DNA of 64,000 bases, taken from contig OY728152.1 of NCBI GenBank assembly GCA_963277665.1, positions 1,185,578,357 through 1,185,642,356 of the forward strand. Direction: 5' to 3'. The notes under the pieces are model-generated. The model did not search any database. It saw only the letters and a program-made list of their open reading frames with translations, and was not told the DNA's origin. Both the position numbers and the translations under genes were made by a program. Below, in pieces: positions 14,901 to 26,719 of this stretch (the stretch's first letter is position 1; every line of letters starts with the position of its first letter). The DNA comes from Viscum album (Eukaryota > Streptophyta > Magnoliopsida > Santalales > Viscaceae).

Positions 14901-16391
14901 CCATGATACATTGTGTCAATATATCTATGGATCAATTTCTTATTCAGATTCATCGATTAAATGTAATTTCTATTCAGTTTTTTACCTTTATATGTTGACA
15001 TTTCCTTATCGTGTTTTCTGAATAGCATGTGTTGTAATTTATTAAAATTTGAGTTTTTATATTTCCTAATGTAGTTATTTAAATTTATTATGTTATCATT
15101 TATTTTAATTTCCTTGTAGATTTTTCTCATCAATTTATTACTTCATTCATATTAAAAAAATTTATTTAGAATTTGAGTTCACCCTTATTATGTTTTCTTT
15201 CCCTGGGGTTTGATGAAGAAATCATTGAGTAATAATTCTATGATGTTGTTGAGTTTCTTATGAATCGCGTTTGTATTTTATATTTTCCTATAGACATTGG
15301 GTTTCATTTATGTAATCTGTATATTCAATACAACTAAACTAATCAATCGTTCCAGATTTGATTCATGGAAATCATTCCAATATATTGAAACAATGCACTA
15401 GCTCTAGGCTTCTGGTGTTGGATTGTTATAAATATATCTTTTCTAATGGGTTGAGCCCCATTTAATCACATATATAATGTTTTTAAGTGAATTATATCTC
15501 AAAAGTGTACACGATACAACATATAATGTTTCATGATCCATAGAATAGCTAAATATATGATGGTTTTTGCACCATTATAGGAAATATGAGATCCAAATAA
15601 AAATTATATTAATGCTTAAGTCCAATTCTAGATCATAATTTGTTTCATGCGAATATTTCTGGATCTCCAAAGAACAGGTTAATTATTATCTACTCTTGAT
15701 GATTATATTAGATTTAATTAAAATTTTTTATCTAGTTATATGGATTTTATATATTTTTTATTTTGATGATGTTCCAATATATATATAAATTTTCTACATT
15801 CTTACTCTAGCTTTTAGGTTTTTCCATTGATCAGTATTGGAAATACACAGAACCAGATAATTTATTATCCTGATTTTTAGATTTAGTAACTTTTTATTCC
15901 ATGCAACATTATTATAGATCTATGTTTGATAGTTTTTAGTTCACTAATTTTAGGATCATGCTCTATAATTATTTCATCATACACTTAGTCTCATATATTA
16001 ATGCATATGCATACCCAAAATTTTCTACTAAACTAATGCTTGTTATATTTTCTTTTACCAATGGTTTTTTCATAATAATTTAAAATTAATTATGAACCCA
16101 TGGGTTTCATATGGATGTAGAAATTAACAATATATGGAATATTAAAATCATAGTTTTTTAGGAAAAAAATACTATATTGAATTCAATGGTATTTTTTACA
16201 ATACACTTGTACCTATTTCTATAATACACTGAAAATAATTGATCTTTGATTTTGTGTGTTATATAACATTTAAATTTAGTTTTTATTGTTTTAGAGGTAA
16301 ATATTTTGGTCACAATTTTTAGTATCAAATATATAATTGTACTTTTTATGTTCATTTCTCAGAATCCTATAGTGTAGTTTTGGGGATATTA
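11914..16391 (+). mobile_element. Probable LTR L3 of the same gypsy family, start not resolved
   Basis: The right end is the better-supported part. TTTTGGGGATATTAT at about 16378-16392 matches the end of L5 (about 53957-53970), and a GGGTTGAGCCCCATT segment near 15451 lies about 0.93 kb before that end, as related GGCCCATTATAAC units do in L5. A CT-rich, TATA-containing stretch at 12890-13000 resembles the presumed promoter areas of L5 (50095-50160) and L6 (58390-58450). I could not find a clear LTR start, so 11,914 to about 12.4 kb may be something else. No protein similarity was seen here. Confidence 0.4.
14612..14648. repeat. Short inverted repeat
   Basis: GGTCTGAC at 14612-14619 and GTCAGACC at 14641-14648 form a perfect 8-bp stem with a 21-base loop. 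It lies in a locally GC-richer stretch of the L3 block. No function can be assigned. Confidence 0.5.
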
Positions 16392-17718
16392 TATTTTAAT
16401 TATGATCATGATTTGGATAAATTAGATATTAAGATGTTTTCATGAGTGATTATCTTATGAGATGTTTATATAATCATAATATTATGAGAATAAGAATTTT
16501 CAATTGTCTAATGTCAAAGACACCATTTTCTATGTTTTGTAAAATGTATTATTCTAGTGATTACTGACATTTTTTGAGTCGTTTTTTTGGATAAAATATA
16601 TTAAAATATTTGAAAAAGTGATGACATGAACTCGTTTCCCAGTTCATGTCATCAAAGGAATATATTAAAATATTTTATTTGACAATCTATATGACTTTAT
16701 ATATGGTGTAAAAATTCATTATGTAATTTATAAAATTTAGGAATTATAGGAATTATAAAATTGAGGTAATTTTGGGAACAAATTTGTGATCATAAAATTA
16801 ACCATGGGATTAAAAAATTATTTCTTATCTAAGTGAGTTATTTTATTTTAGAATATGATTGATATATTTTTTGGAATATATGATAAAAATCATGTAATAT
16901 CCTATTATATTAAAATCATCTTTAATGTTGAAGTAATTATGGTTATCTAGGATACAAGGTTATTTATTTGTGAATGATTTAGTTTCACATTTTTGAAATA
17001 ATGTTGTATTTGGATGATAATGTATTATTTTATCATATGATGGAATATTACTTTTGGGAACTATAATACAATATTCTGACCATTATTTTCAATTCATAAT
17101 CACATGTGGAATATCTTGATTAACAAATAAATTTTTATGATATCAATTTTTTTTTATTTTGTCTCATTAGTCCTAAAAAATCCATATTGTATACCATTCA
17201 TTTGGAAATAAATATGATACTATGTTTTAAAAAGATTTAATGTTTAATGTCAACATATCATGTGTGTATTTTTCCTTAATTTAATTTTAAATATGTTATG
17301 TAATTCATCAACTCTAATAAAATTTTCTTTATTAGTAAAATGTGATCATATTCTGTTTAATTTTTATGAAATGATGTCCTTTTTGAATCATATTTGGTTT
17401 ATGGATTTCATATTGATTACATTTTCATGATCATTCACATTATGGTGATCAATTATCTATATCTATATCCTTCAATACTTTTGCATTGATTTTTTTGTCC
17501 ATTTCTCTATCGTCACTTCCCACTAACATTTTCCTATATGGAATCCAAATTATTCATTATCCTAGATGAAGTTGGTACTTCCCTCTATCTCCTTCCAAGT
17601 AGATTTTTACTAACCTTTAATATGATGTGGTATCTTGAAAAAAATAATATTATATTTCAACCCATTATTTGTGGATATCATGTTATATATATTGTGACAC
17701 AATTTATTAATGATGGGA
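16392..17718 (+). mobile_element. Internal remnant between L3 and L4
   Basis: The right part, from about 16.95 kb, matches 48.17-48.95 kb in direct orientation at roughly three-quarters identity by eye. Examples are the TTCATTATCCTAGATGA and TTCATTTTCCTAGATGA segments near 17555 and 48780. Both copies run into a purine-rich stretch and then a TATAAC LTR start, so this is read as the 3' end of an internal domain. No integrase motif is legible in it. Confidence 0.5.
16620..16653. repeat. Perfect 13-bp hairpin flanked by direct repeats
   Basis: GATGACATGAACT (16620-16632) and AGTTCATGTCATC (16641-16653) are exact reverse complements around an 8-base loop. On either side there is a nearly identical ATATATTAAAATATT segment, at about 16597-16611 and 16660-16675. 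Such an exact palindrome is unusual in otherwise decayed DNA. Confidence 0.8.
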
Positions 17719-18060
17719 TATAACACATAATAATATTTAATCTGGAACATTATATTCGGTAGTTTATTCAACACACAAAATAATGCACAAATAACACATA
17801 AAAACATTATTCCTTATAACCCAACCATTAAATTTGTGGGTTTCAAAATAACAAATGACATTATAATATATATATATATATATCTTACACAATATGAATT
17901 TATTGAATAATTCATAGTCAAAATGAAATTTACTTTTTGTAATATAAAATGTTATAATTCAAGATATGTTTTCTTTCTTTTTGTTAGAAAATATTATTAA
18001 TATATTTTAAAATATTTAGAAATTTTAATTAATGAAGTTATTTTTATTTTTTAGATGAAA
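17719..18060 (+). mobile_element. LTR L4, 5' end only, truncated by element B
   Basis: After the purine-rich ATGATGGGA, the sequence TATAACACATAATAATATT corresponds to the L5 start TATAACCCCTAATGATTTT. About 95 bp further in, ATAACCCAACCATTA matches ATAACCCATCCATTA in L5, followed in both by a shared GGGTTTC. Similarity fades near 18.0 kb and minus-strand gypsy pol begins about 18.07 kb. A 17867-17882 (AT)n run lies inside. Confidence 0.5.
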
Positions 18061-18065
18061 ATAAC

Positions 18066-19990
18066 AAAATCAAATGAAGTTGAACAAGCCACGTGTACAA
18101 GCATCCGATTCTAAAATCATAACACAAAATTACCATCAATTTTCTGACCCTCAATGGCCTCCTCACTATTGACTTTCGACCTCATGTACATAGACTATGG
18201 ATTAGACATCTTATCCTATTTAACCAAATAACACATGTTAGTATCCAAAGAGACAAGAAATAAAAAGGATACATCACCCAGGACATCACATTAAAATATC
18301 ATGATAGCCATAATTGGCATCATCTATCACTAATATGATGTGTTTTTCAACACCTGAGGAGATAAAATCCTATTTAATGCATCAACAACTAGATTCTGAT
18401 TACCTGGTGTGTACATAGAGTCAATGTCAAAAATCTAAAGATACTACATACATCTCCATTTCCTTAAATTCAAAACTATTTATGAGGAAATATTCCTCAA
18501 GTTCTTATTATTGAGATAATCTATTAATGTCTCAGTAATGAGATAGTGATTCCACATTTTAAAAACATGAACCAATATTTCCAATTATAATTCTTGTGGT
18601 GTGTAGGTCATCTGATGAAACATCAAATACTAGGATCCATACAAAACAATTTGATACCATTTTATGAGAAAACTCCCAAACCAAGATCTTAATGCATGAG
18701 AATACACCACATACCCCTTCCCTTGTTCAGGTAAAACCACGATTGGTTCTATTGTAAGACTATATTCAATCTCATAGAAATATATATCAAATTGTTCACT
18801 CCATAATAGTGGGACATTATTCCATTTCAATCCTATCATCAGACAACTTAATCATGATAATTCATGAAAAATGAATCAAAAATACCCAGCTAGACAAAGT
18901 ATGATTTACATCTCAACGAAATGTTTTGGTGCTTGCTAAAAAATAACACCCTCAGTCTTCTCAAGACCCACTGAAACACCTCCGTCAGAAATATCATGTC
19001 CATGTAAACTATCTTCTTTCATAAAAAATGACACTTCTATAATTAATTATATATTAAATATTATCTCATGATCCCAAACACTACTAAAATGTGTTGGTCA
19101 TGGTCCACCCTCGTCCACGAATACACCAATATATAAACCTTGAAAACTAAAACGATAGAATCCAGATATATCATAAATATCTGATTTATCAATTCTATGA
19201 ACACTGCTAATGTTTAAAAAATACCAAATGGAATAACGTCATACACACATTGGCCATATCATCTTTTAAAATCTGTTTTAGAAATATACTAATTCCCCAC
19301 AAGTAACTAATGATATCCTAATCGTAGGATAATGTGGTAGAACAACATAGATCCCCTCAACAAATCGAATAGTCATCGATGTGTGGATGTTGATATTGAT
19401 TCATTATCTTATCATGGGTGTGCTTATGATAATCATCACACATGAGTAGAGTTCCATCCAAATTTTTATCAAATAAAACCGGCCCATCCCATGGAGACGT
19501 GGTTGGATGGATGAACCCTTTGTTTTCTATTACCTCCAACTACACGTTTAATTTCCTCAATTCTGTTGGTTCTATTCATAATGATGGAAGTGAGAGAGGA
19601 CTAGTCACTAAAATGACATCAATCATAAATTCCAGTACACTCACAGCTGTCAAGCATATTATGTATTTAGAAAATACATTAAAAAAATAAATATGGATAG
19701 AAAAATACTTCTCACCACCACTTTCATTGATTCAAAAGACACAACCACTGAATGATATGATATCTTCCATATTTTTGGTTCCAAAAATACCATTTCACTC
19801 TTTTTCATTCATCACTCCTTTAATGAGATTCTCACAACCATCACCCATTGTGAAATTCACACTTCGTACATAGCTGTCAATGAGGGAAATAAACATTATC
19901 AACCAATCCATACACATGGTTCTGTAATATGCATCCATCTTTAGTGCTGACAATTCCCACATCAACTTCACATCCTCCACAAGAATAAAA
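18066..19990 (-). pseudogene. Element B: Tekay-like pol fragment (protease linker, RT, RNase H)
   Basis: Read on the minus strand from 19,990 downward, the order is that of gypsy pol. First comes the protease-to-RT linker around CMDWL (family: GMDWL). Then follows the RT N-terminus at 19539-19357 with KGFIHPTTSPWDGPVLF, close to the family KGFIRPS-SPWGAPVLF. A YSWTRVDHDQH segment near 19.1 kb corresponds to the region after the RT active site. RNase H at 18839-18630 has VVLPEQGKGYVVYSHA, and its C-terminus near 18.38-18.42 kb reads YTPGNQNLVVDAL, matching the YHPGKANVVADAL signature. Stops and frameshifts are frequent, the RT FIDD motif is not legible, and integrase and the 3' LTR are missing. 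The fragment ends at a junction with L4, probably a deletion breakpoint. Confidence 0.8.
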
Positions 19991-20798
19991 AATGATCTAC
20001 ATATAAATTATTAACACTCAATTTGACATAGTTGTTTTTATGTTTAAAAAATAAAGGCATATTTTCTACACATAAACCATGAAAATAAAAAAAACACAAG
20101 AGGAAATGAATGAATGAGAAGTACCTATATAAAACAAAACATTCATGAGGGTATAATGAAAAATAATTTAACCTTACATCATGGATAATATAAACTTATC
20201 ATCCACCAAAATAGTCAAAACCCCCTCCTTACAATGTGTACCCTTCCTGGGCCAGCAATATGAGAAGGGAGAATATGACCCCTAGGTCCCGCCTCAAGTA
20301 GGACCGGGTTGGTGACTATCACTGATGGTATAATAATCGCACAAATGGGAGGCATTACCCTCTTAGAGAACAAATGTGAACGAGAGAGATAATACAGACA
20401 CTAACCAACTCAAACTCATAAAACAGTATACAAAAATACCAAGTAATCAAATATAATGACATACCAAACTACTAGAACTGAAAGAGGAAAACTGCATGTA
20501 CCAATGGAAAGTACAAAATATTAGCAACCACGATCCCGAACAGGTCCTGCAACCCCATGTAAAAAAAACCCATCTAGATATCCAACCTAATCCAAATATT
20601 CTATAATATAATTTATATGCACATAAGTTTTGTATAAAAGTATACTCAGAAGGATCCTCCCTATATCCTCTCGTGAAATAGTATACAATTAATAATAAAT
20701 CACAGTGAACAACAAGTTGAACAAAATCGTCACATAAACAGGTATACTATGTTCCCATCATCACTATGGTGACTCTCACCAATTATTGCATAGAATAG

Positions 20799-20814
20799 TA
20801 TATAATATAATAAT
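20799..20814 (-). promoter_or_regulatory. Conserved TATA-like block in element A 3' LTR
   Basis: TATATAATATAATAAT is identical at 41308-41323 in the other LTR, although the flanks have diverged. On the element's own strand it reads as a TATA-rich box about 0.59 kb before the LTR 3' end, a plausible position for the core promoter. This is an inference from position and conservation. Confidence 0.35.
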
Positions 20815-22635
20815 GAATATTAAGGATACCCTACTACTACTTCCCCATAGGTTTTTGGATTTTCCCCAATGTCGCACGTTATAAGAATCTCTCTCCAAAA
20901 ATTAATTCCCAAAGACACATTCGCAACGCACCACAACTTGGACCCCCTCCAACAAAACACCCATGTCCATGAAAGAAAAGTGACTCAGTTGTTTATGGGA
21001 GCCACCATAGCTTTCATAATGTGTATCATACTTTGGGTATTAAACCTCATCCAATTATATCCCATAAACCAATTAAGGATCAAGAAGCCATCCTATCCTA
21101 TACACGTTACACCTATAGTTGTCCAAAAGAAACTATATCTAGAATATATGTGTGTGAATAAACACAATCCATTACAACCCTCTATATACATATATGTGGA
21201 AAACTAAATGTTGTTCTTACCAGCACATGTAATTACCATGAGAAGAGATCGGGGCCAAAGGGGGTAGTCATCCATCCATCCTCCCATCGAAATGTTAGGG
21301 AAAACATCCCCCATGGATCATAATACATAGGGTGTTAGTTTCCTTAACTGACAGGCTGGAGTATCATGTAAAAACACAAAATGTGAAAAATATACTATAG
21401 CTCACTACCACACTATGGGCATAACCTAGTGTTAGACTCAACTGCAGCTAACGTCTCTCAGACTCCTGGATACATCTTACAAGACTAGGTATCCAAAAAA
21501 ACACAACCATTTAAAGTTTTTTATTACATTACGTCATTCCATTTTATTAGTTTCAATTTAAATTAATTAATATTTATACCTAAATTAACCATTAATAATT
21601 CCTCATTATATTTCAAGAGCATCACACCCAATGTCCATTGTCCCTTTAAATTGTAACCTTAGCATTGCATCCCAGGAATCTCCAACCCTTTTGTATAACA
21701 TCATCTATTCAATCATTTAAGAACAACATTATTACTTTCACATATTCCTCTGCATTATAGAAATACATTCTATGCTACTAAACACTAGGGCGATCAACAA
21801 AGTGAGTAGATGAACTACCCGTCAAGTCATTTCCATCTATAGAAAGAGAATAGACCCATCCTCTATCGAGAGGCTAAACACAGAAAGCATGTGGCATACC
21901 CTGCGTGTCTTCGCCCCTTTTGGATGGATGGTAAACTGACCAACTACCTTGATTAGTGGAGAAAGTATAGAGGATAAACAACCAACAAGAATCAAAAAGC
22001 ATCCAAACATTCACATCCTAACCATATCATCATCCTCAGTGTCCTCTCTGATTCCCCCAAGCATTAACTGATGCATCTCACCACTCTAGGTGTCAACTGC
22101 TACCACAAACAATAGGCCTCCTTGAACCCACATATCACAACAACCATCATGGCTTACATCACATTACAAGTAGCAGGAAACCAAACATCATATCAATTGG
22201 GATCTTGGCCCTTAAACAAGATAGACCGTAATATAGAACCCTATAAAGAATAATTACTTATCAATCAACCTGTTCTTTAATCCGTCTTGAATTAATAGAT
22301 TTATTATTCGTAAGTTCCAACTATGGGAACCTAAATAGTAAGATATCACAAATTAATTAAACATTGTTTTTTCACAGATTTTTTTAGCATCAAATTACAT
22401 CAACAAGAATCAGATTCATTAACATGCCTCTTTGTATTTATCCAAACAATTATAAATTAATTTTTGCTTAAAGTTCAATGTCAATTTCCATATAGAAGAA
22501 ATTCCTAAACAAAGAAATCATAGATATCACAAAATCTACATAAACAAGAGTCAATAACATACAATCGATATCAATTTATTTATCTAGTTCAATTATTTAT
22601 TATGTCAACTTCACTATGATATAATGGGATAAAAC

Positions 22636-22640
22636 ATTCT
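22636..22640. repeat. Sirevirus target-site duplication, left copy
   Basis: ATTCT lies immediately before the LTR start TGTTGAG and is repeated exactly at 34015-34019 after the 3' LTR. Element A's other LTR has a single uninterrupted sequence at the equivalent place (about 43,141), confirming insertion. Confidence 0.92.
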
Positions 22641-22684
22641 TGTTGAGAAAGTGTTGTTTTCAACAATATATAATTTTTGTATTT

Positions 22685-22704
22685 AAAGGGGGAGTTGTTG
22701 AGAA
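22685..22704 (+). repeat. Polypurine plus LTR-start copy inside the 5' LTR
   Basis: AAAGGGGGAG at 22685-22694 is followed by TTGTTGAGAA. This mimics the true polypurine tract and LTR start, 55 bp inside the LTR. The 3' LTR has the diverged equivalent, GTGGGAGTTTTTTGAGAA, 56 bp inside. Confidence 0.7.
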
Positions 22705-24311
22705 CAATACTCTATCTCTTTATGATAATTTTGATTTTCACAAATACCCTTAATTATTTATCTAATGATTATACTTGTTAAGTATATTGCAGGAATTTAT
22801 TATTCATTATATTTTTAATTCTGAACAAAACATTTATGTTCTTGAACAATGATGATTATTTACTAAAGTATTCACATTAGAGTGTTCTGGAAACACTATT
22901 CATGCTCAACATATTCGGTATTTGCTTCCGCATGTTCTACAAACACTGTTCATGCTCTACATATTCGGGATCTACTTTTGAAATTTCTGGAAACATTGTT
23001 CATACCCTACATGGAGAGATGCAACATATGGATGAAATGCACTGTATACATTATGATTTATCATAAGAGTATGGAAGAGGAACCCTACATTATGTAAGAT
23101 CCCTACATTTGGGTTATAGAAAAAGTGTGGAAGAAGAACTATATGTAAGTTTTAAATGTTACATCTGTTTCTCAAAGTATGGTTGATCAACCTTACTTTT
23201 GTAAACATCCATACGTTCTTAGAAAAGTATGGATCATGTACCATTCATTTGAAAGAATATAAAAGTATGGATATTTTATAATATGTTTGAATGTTGAAGA
23301 GAAAATTTATCGATATTCAACCCTATGTTTGTGATCAACCATATGTGGCCAACCCGACATTTGTGACCAACCATATGCTTCCAACCCTACATTTGTGATC
23401 AACCATATGTTAACAACCTTACGTTTGAAGGCTATATCATCAATCTTTTGTTTATTATCTATGTTATGTTCAGAGGACGCATACTATACAACTCAACCTA
23501 TTTTTTGGCGTCAGAGTGTTTGAAGTCGATATTATTATGCAACTGTAAGAAATCTATTTATTAGGATGATTTCAAGACAGATTAATATCTGATTTTCAAA
23601 TGTTTCTTTGAGGAGTTTAGAGTTGTTTAAGAATTTAATTAAAAGGATCTTTTCTTGGTGAAATTTAAGGGATTCTATAACTACTCTGTAAATTCAAATG
23701 TTTGAATATAATGAGTCAGAAGACGAATTTTGTGGATCTAAATTTATTGGAGATGTGCTAAATGTTATTATATAGATGTTTTTTTAAACTGCATCAATCG
23801 ATCATTCAAAAAAAACACAGATCTGCCGATCTAAAAGAATGATAATGCTCTTTTTATTGAAGAAGAAGAATCACGATAGAATATTTAGTCATTCTACATC
23901 AAAGATTATTTGTGAGTCTGCTACTACTGAAGGTATGAATTATATTTCTTTATCTACTAGAACAGGATAGACTCAGAACGAATCTTATTTGAAGATCATT
24001 ATTTCTGAAGGTAATGATCCATCTACTGTAAATTACATTCTGTTGCAATTGTGAAGAAAAACAGGAAAGTATTTTCAAAAGCACAGTTATCTTTTTTTTT
24101 ATTCTCGAGTGACCAGATTCTCATAATAAGGTATGTAGGTTCTGTGAGTGAAAAAGAAGGATATGTTTTGCCTTAGATTGTAAAGGTTTCAACTTATTGT
24201 AATCAGTTGTGAAACGGTCTCTGGAAACGAGGACCAGATAGTGAATATCACCAAGCTCATGGAGTGGAGCGTTGTTGGAGTGGACTAAGGGCCTTCTTTT
24301 CCCCAAACCAC

Positions 24312-24320
24312 TATATATAT
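24312..24320 (+). promoter_or_regulatory. TATA box of Sirevirus 5' LTR
   Basis: TATATATAT follows CCCCAAACCAC, and the same context with TATATATC is kept in the 3' LTR at 33869-33876. The position, about 140 bp before the LTR end, implies a short R-U5. This is the most conserved block of the LTR. Confidence 0.65.
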
Positions 24321-24460
24321 TGTGTCTGTGCTATTTAGTTTTCTACTGCATTTATTCATCTGATTACAGTTAAATGGTATAACACGATATCGTGGATATT
24401 TCTCAAATGAAACAATTCACCTCCCTCTTGTGTATATTTAGTATAATCTGATCCAAAAAT

Positions 24461-24472
24461 TGGTATCATAGG
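24461..24472 (+). other. Sirevirus primer-binding site
   Basis: TGGTATCATAGG lies two bases after the 5' LTR and matches the first eight bases of TGGTATCAGAGC, complementary to initiator tRNA-Met. Confidence 0.8.
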
Positions 24473-24526
24473 TTGAGCTTTCTGATATAGCCTTAACAAG
24501 ATTAAAGTGATTATACACAGAGTAAG

Positions 24527-26120
24527 ATGACTGATACAAGAGAGGGAATGTCTATGGTCGGAGCACCGTACATCAATGGAGAAAACTATGGATGATGGAT
24601 GTCGCAAATGATTATATATCTGAAAAAACTTGCATACATAGTATATTCTAAGATTCTGACACCATATTAAATACAAGAGAAACCTAAAACATGGAGTGTA
24701 GCTAATGAAGTGTAATATGATATGAACATGATAAAAAATCAATGCAATTATAAGTGGTCTAGGACCTGTTGAATTTAATAGAGTATCTCAATGCATGATA
24801 GCATATGATATGTGGAAAACTAATGTTGTTTCTTATGGAGAAACTAAAAATATCATGGAAATGAGATATGCTACTACTAAGCATAAATATGATACATTTA
24901 AAATGTTTTAAGGTGAATGTATTACTCAAATGAATGGAATTTTGACAGAGATTGTCAATAACATAACCGCCTTGGGAGATCCCATTAAACAAGATAATCA
25001 AGCATTAAAATTACTGAGAGTACTACCAACAAGATGGAATGTAATCTCTGCTGCAATCAGACAGTCGACACCTGTCAAAGACTTAAACATGAGAGAACTG
25101 ATTGGAACACTAATGATATGCGAATTTGAGATTCAAGATGAAACAAATGAGCATAAAGTGTATATCACGAGAGATAACACTACCTTGAAAGTGTCATCAC
25201 AGAGAAAAAATATAAATATGATGAGAACTATAAAAGTGTAATCCGAATGTTCTGATTTTACAAATTCAGATGTGGAACTAGCTGAGCATGCTAGAAAATT
25301 CACTAAATTCTATATAAATAAGAAGGGATTCAGAAAATCCTTCAAAATGGATGATAATGATGTCTGATATTATGAGTGCAGGAAAATGTGGCATATCATA
25401 GATGACTATCCTCAGCTAAAAGAAGAAAATAAAAAGAAAGTATTCAAAAGAAATTATTATGATAAGGACAAGAAAGAAATAAATGTTACATGGAGTGTAT
25501 CTGAAGATTCCAGTAGGACTTCTGAATCAGACTCAGATAAGGAAGAATCAAATTTGAACGCTAACATGTGTTTTATGGAAGAAACAACTGATGTACAATC
25601 TTACTACTCTTCTGACTCTAGTTCTGAATCTAGTTACTCTAATAAATAACATGCAGCCTACTGAAATATGCTGGAAGAAAAATGTGATTCTCAATTTAAG
25701 AAGCATAATTCTTTAATGAAAACTCATAAGGCTTTTTTCGATGAAATAGAAACATTTCTGATTCAACATAAAGAGTTAACTGAAAATTCTATCTAAATTA
25801 AAACGAACTATAAAGATTATTAATCAAAGATAAAAACAATGCATAATTATGTATAAACATAAAAAAATACATCCCATTGTTTTTCTTAAATGAGAAAATA
25901 CTTTAAATTAAATTCTTGGGAAAAATTTCATTAAAAAAGAATAACTTGAAATTGGCAGTAAAGGTGAAAAACCAAAGATGTAAAAAAATTATTTTATTCC
26001 AAGAACAAAAATATTAAATTTTAATTACTGTAGAAGAAGGGAATATATTTCTAAATCTTGTTTCTTAAGACAGCACCAAATAAGTGGTATTAAGAATGAA
26101 TTTTTAACAAATAATTTAAT
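24527..26120 (+). pseudogene. Sirevirus gag pseudogene with gag-pol linker
   Basis: It encodes the capsid/nucleocapsid polyprotein that packages element RNA. The start at 24527 gives MTDTREGMSMVGAPYINGEN, a typical copia gag opening (family: ...NGENYxxW). The capsid region is legible at 24930-25240 (QALKLLRVLPTRWN). A CCHC zinc knuckle at 25370-25412 is damaged: the first and last cysteines are now tyrosine (YYEC...H...Y), changes explained by G-to-A. It is followed by the acidic, serine-rich tail (SESDSDKEES, then a CFMEE motif) characteristic of Sirevirus gag. After a stop at 25647, a helical segment with EEKCDSQFKKHNSLMKTHK continues the reading, as in related elements. Multiple stops and frame changes make it non-functional. 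Confidence 0.88.
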
Positions 26121-26149
26121 TGAATCTTCTGTAATTATAAAATCAAAGC

Positions 26150-26710
26150 ATGTATAGATTCCCAGATCTTTACTGTATAACACCCGTGGACCCAACAGAA
26201 TATGTTTACCAAAGAACATTGTGTAAATTCCTTTGCAGGTTTCATGTAACAAAAGAAAAAAAGGACATATGGTATATGGACAGTGGCTTCCCAAGGAATA
26301 TGTGTGTAAACTCATCGAATTTCTCTACACTCACTCAAAAATATTTTGGACTTGTCACTTTTGGTGACAATTCCAAAGAGAAAATCATTAGTATTGGAAT
26401 AGTTGGAGATCAAGAAGTTGTCTCAATCAACAAATTACTTTATGTACAAGGATTGAAACAAAATCAGATAAGTATCTATCAACTATGTGATGAGGGTTAT
26501 GTTGTTTATATTTCTAAATATTGTTGTTCTTTTTTCAAAAATGAACTTCTTAAAATTAGATCACCTAGAACGGACAATGTGTATACCCTGGATTTGAATT
26601 TCTTGTGTAAACAACAAGTAAACCACCTAACTGCTAAAAAAAGGAATCCTGGATCTAGCATAGAAGACTTGGTTATTTTAATGTATATGTTTTATATAAA
26701 TTGTCTATGA
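26150..26710 (+). pseudogene. Sirevirus protease (retropepsin) region
   Basis: This is the aspartic protease that cuts the polyprotein. A 186-codon open stretch contains IWYMDSGFPRN, where the family has WYLDSGCSRHM. The catalytic Asp codon at 26279-26281 and the DSG are kept, while the following Cys and Arg/His positions are altered. Downstream, VTFGDNSKEKIISIG and LLYVQGLKQNQISIYQLCDEG match the copia retropepsin pattern closely. The pre-integrase region follows and is already frameshifted. The antisense open frame at 26025-26315 is a shadow. Confidence 0.88.
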
Positions 26711-26719
26711 AACAATTAT

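Larger units (their letters stand above)
20214..22640 (-). mobile_element. Element A 3' LTR, distal part (before Sirevirus insertion)
   Basis: This aligns with about 40.72-43.15 kb. Examples are the shared CTTCCTGGGCC/CTCCTGGGCC block (20249 against 40749), GGCATTACCCTCT, the TATATAATATAATAAT block (20799 against 41308) and the CGCACGT block (20873 against 41384). The ends near 22.6 kb match GGGATAAAACAT at 43132. The 112-residue plus-strand open frame within it is chance sequence inside an LTR. The exact left boundary is uncertain by several bases. Confidence 0.85.
22641..24458 (+). mobile_element. Sirevirus 5' LTR
   Basis: It starts TGTTGAGAA. Its 3' end aligns with the CA end of the other LTR but has decayed to AA. 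U3 holds three repeats of about 50 bp (22881-23012) built on GGAAACAYTGTTCAT, then several repeats of about 30 bp near 23320-23430 with TTTGTGATCAACCATATG. The best conserved part between the two LTRs is 24200-24345, containing GAAACGGTCT, CACCAAGCTCATGG and CCCCAAACCACTATATAT, which fits the core promoter and RNA start. An imperfect T/A-rich inverted repeat lies at 23778-23817 and is conserved in the 3' LTR. Confidence 0.92.

Noticed and set aside
20869..21207. Plus-strand open frame of 112 codons
   Set aside because: It lies inside the element A LTR and the equivalent part of the other LTR (about 41,390 onwards) does not keep the frame.
24356..24742. Minus-strand open frame of 128 codons
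   Set aside because: It lies antisense across the Sirevirus LTR, PBS and gag start and has no recognisable motif.
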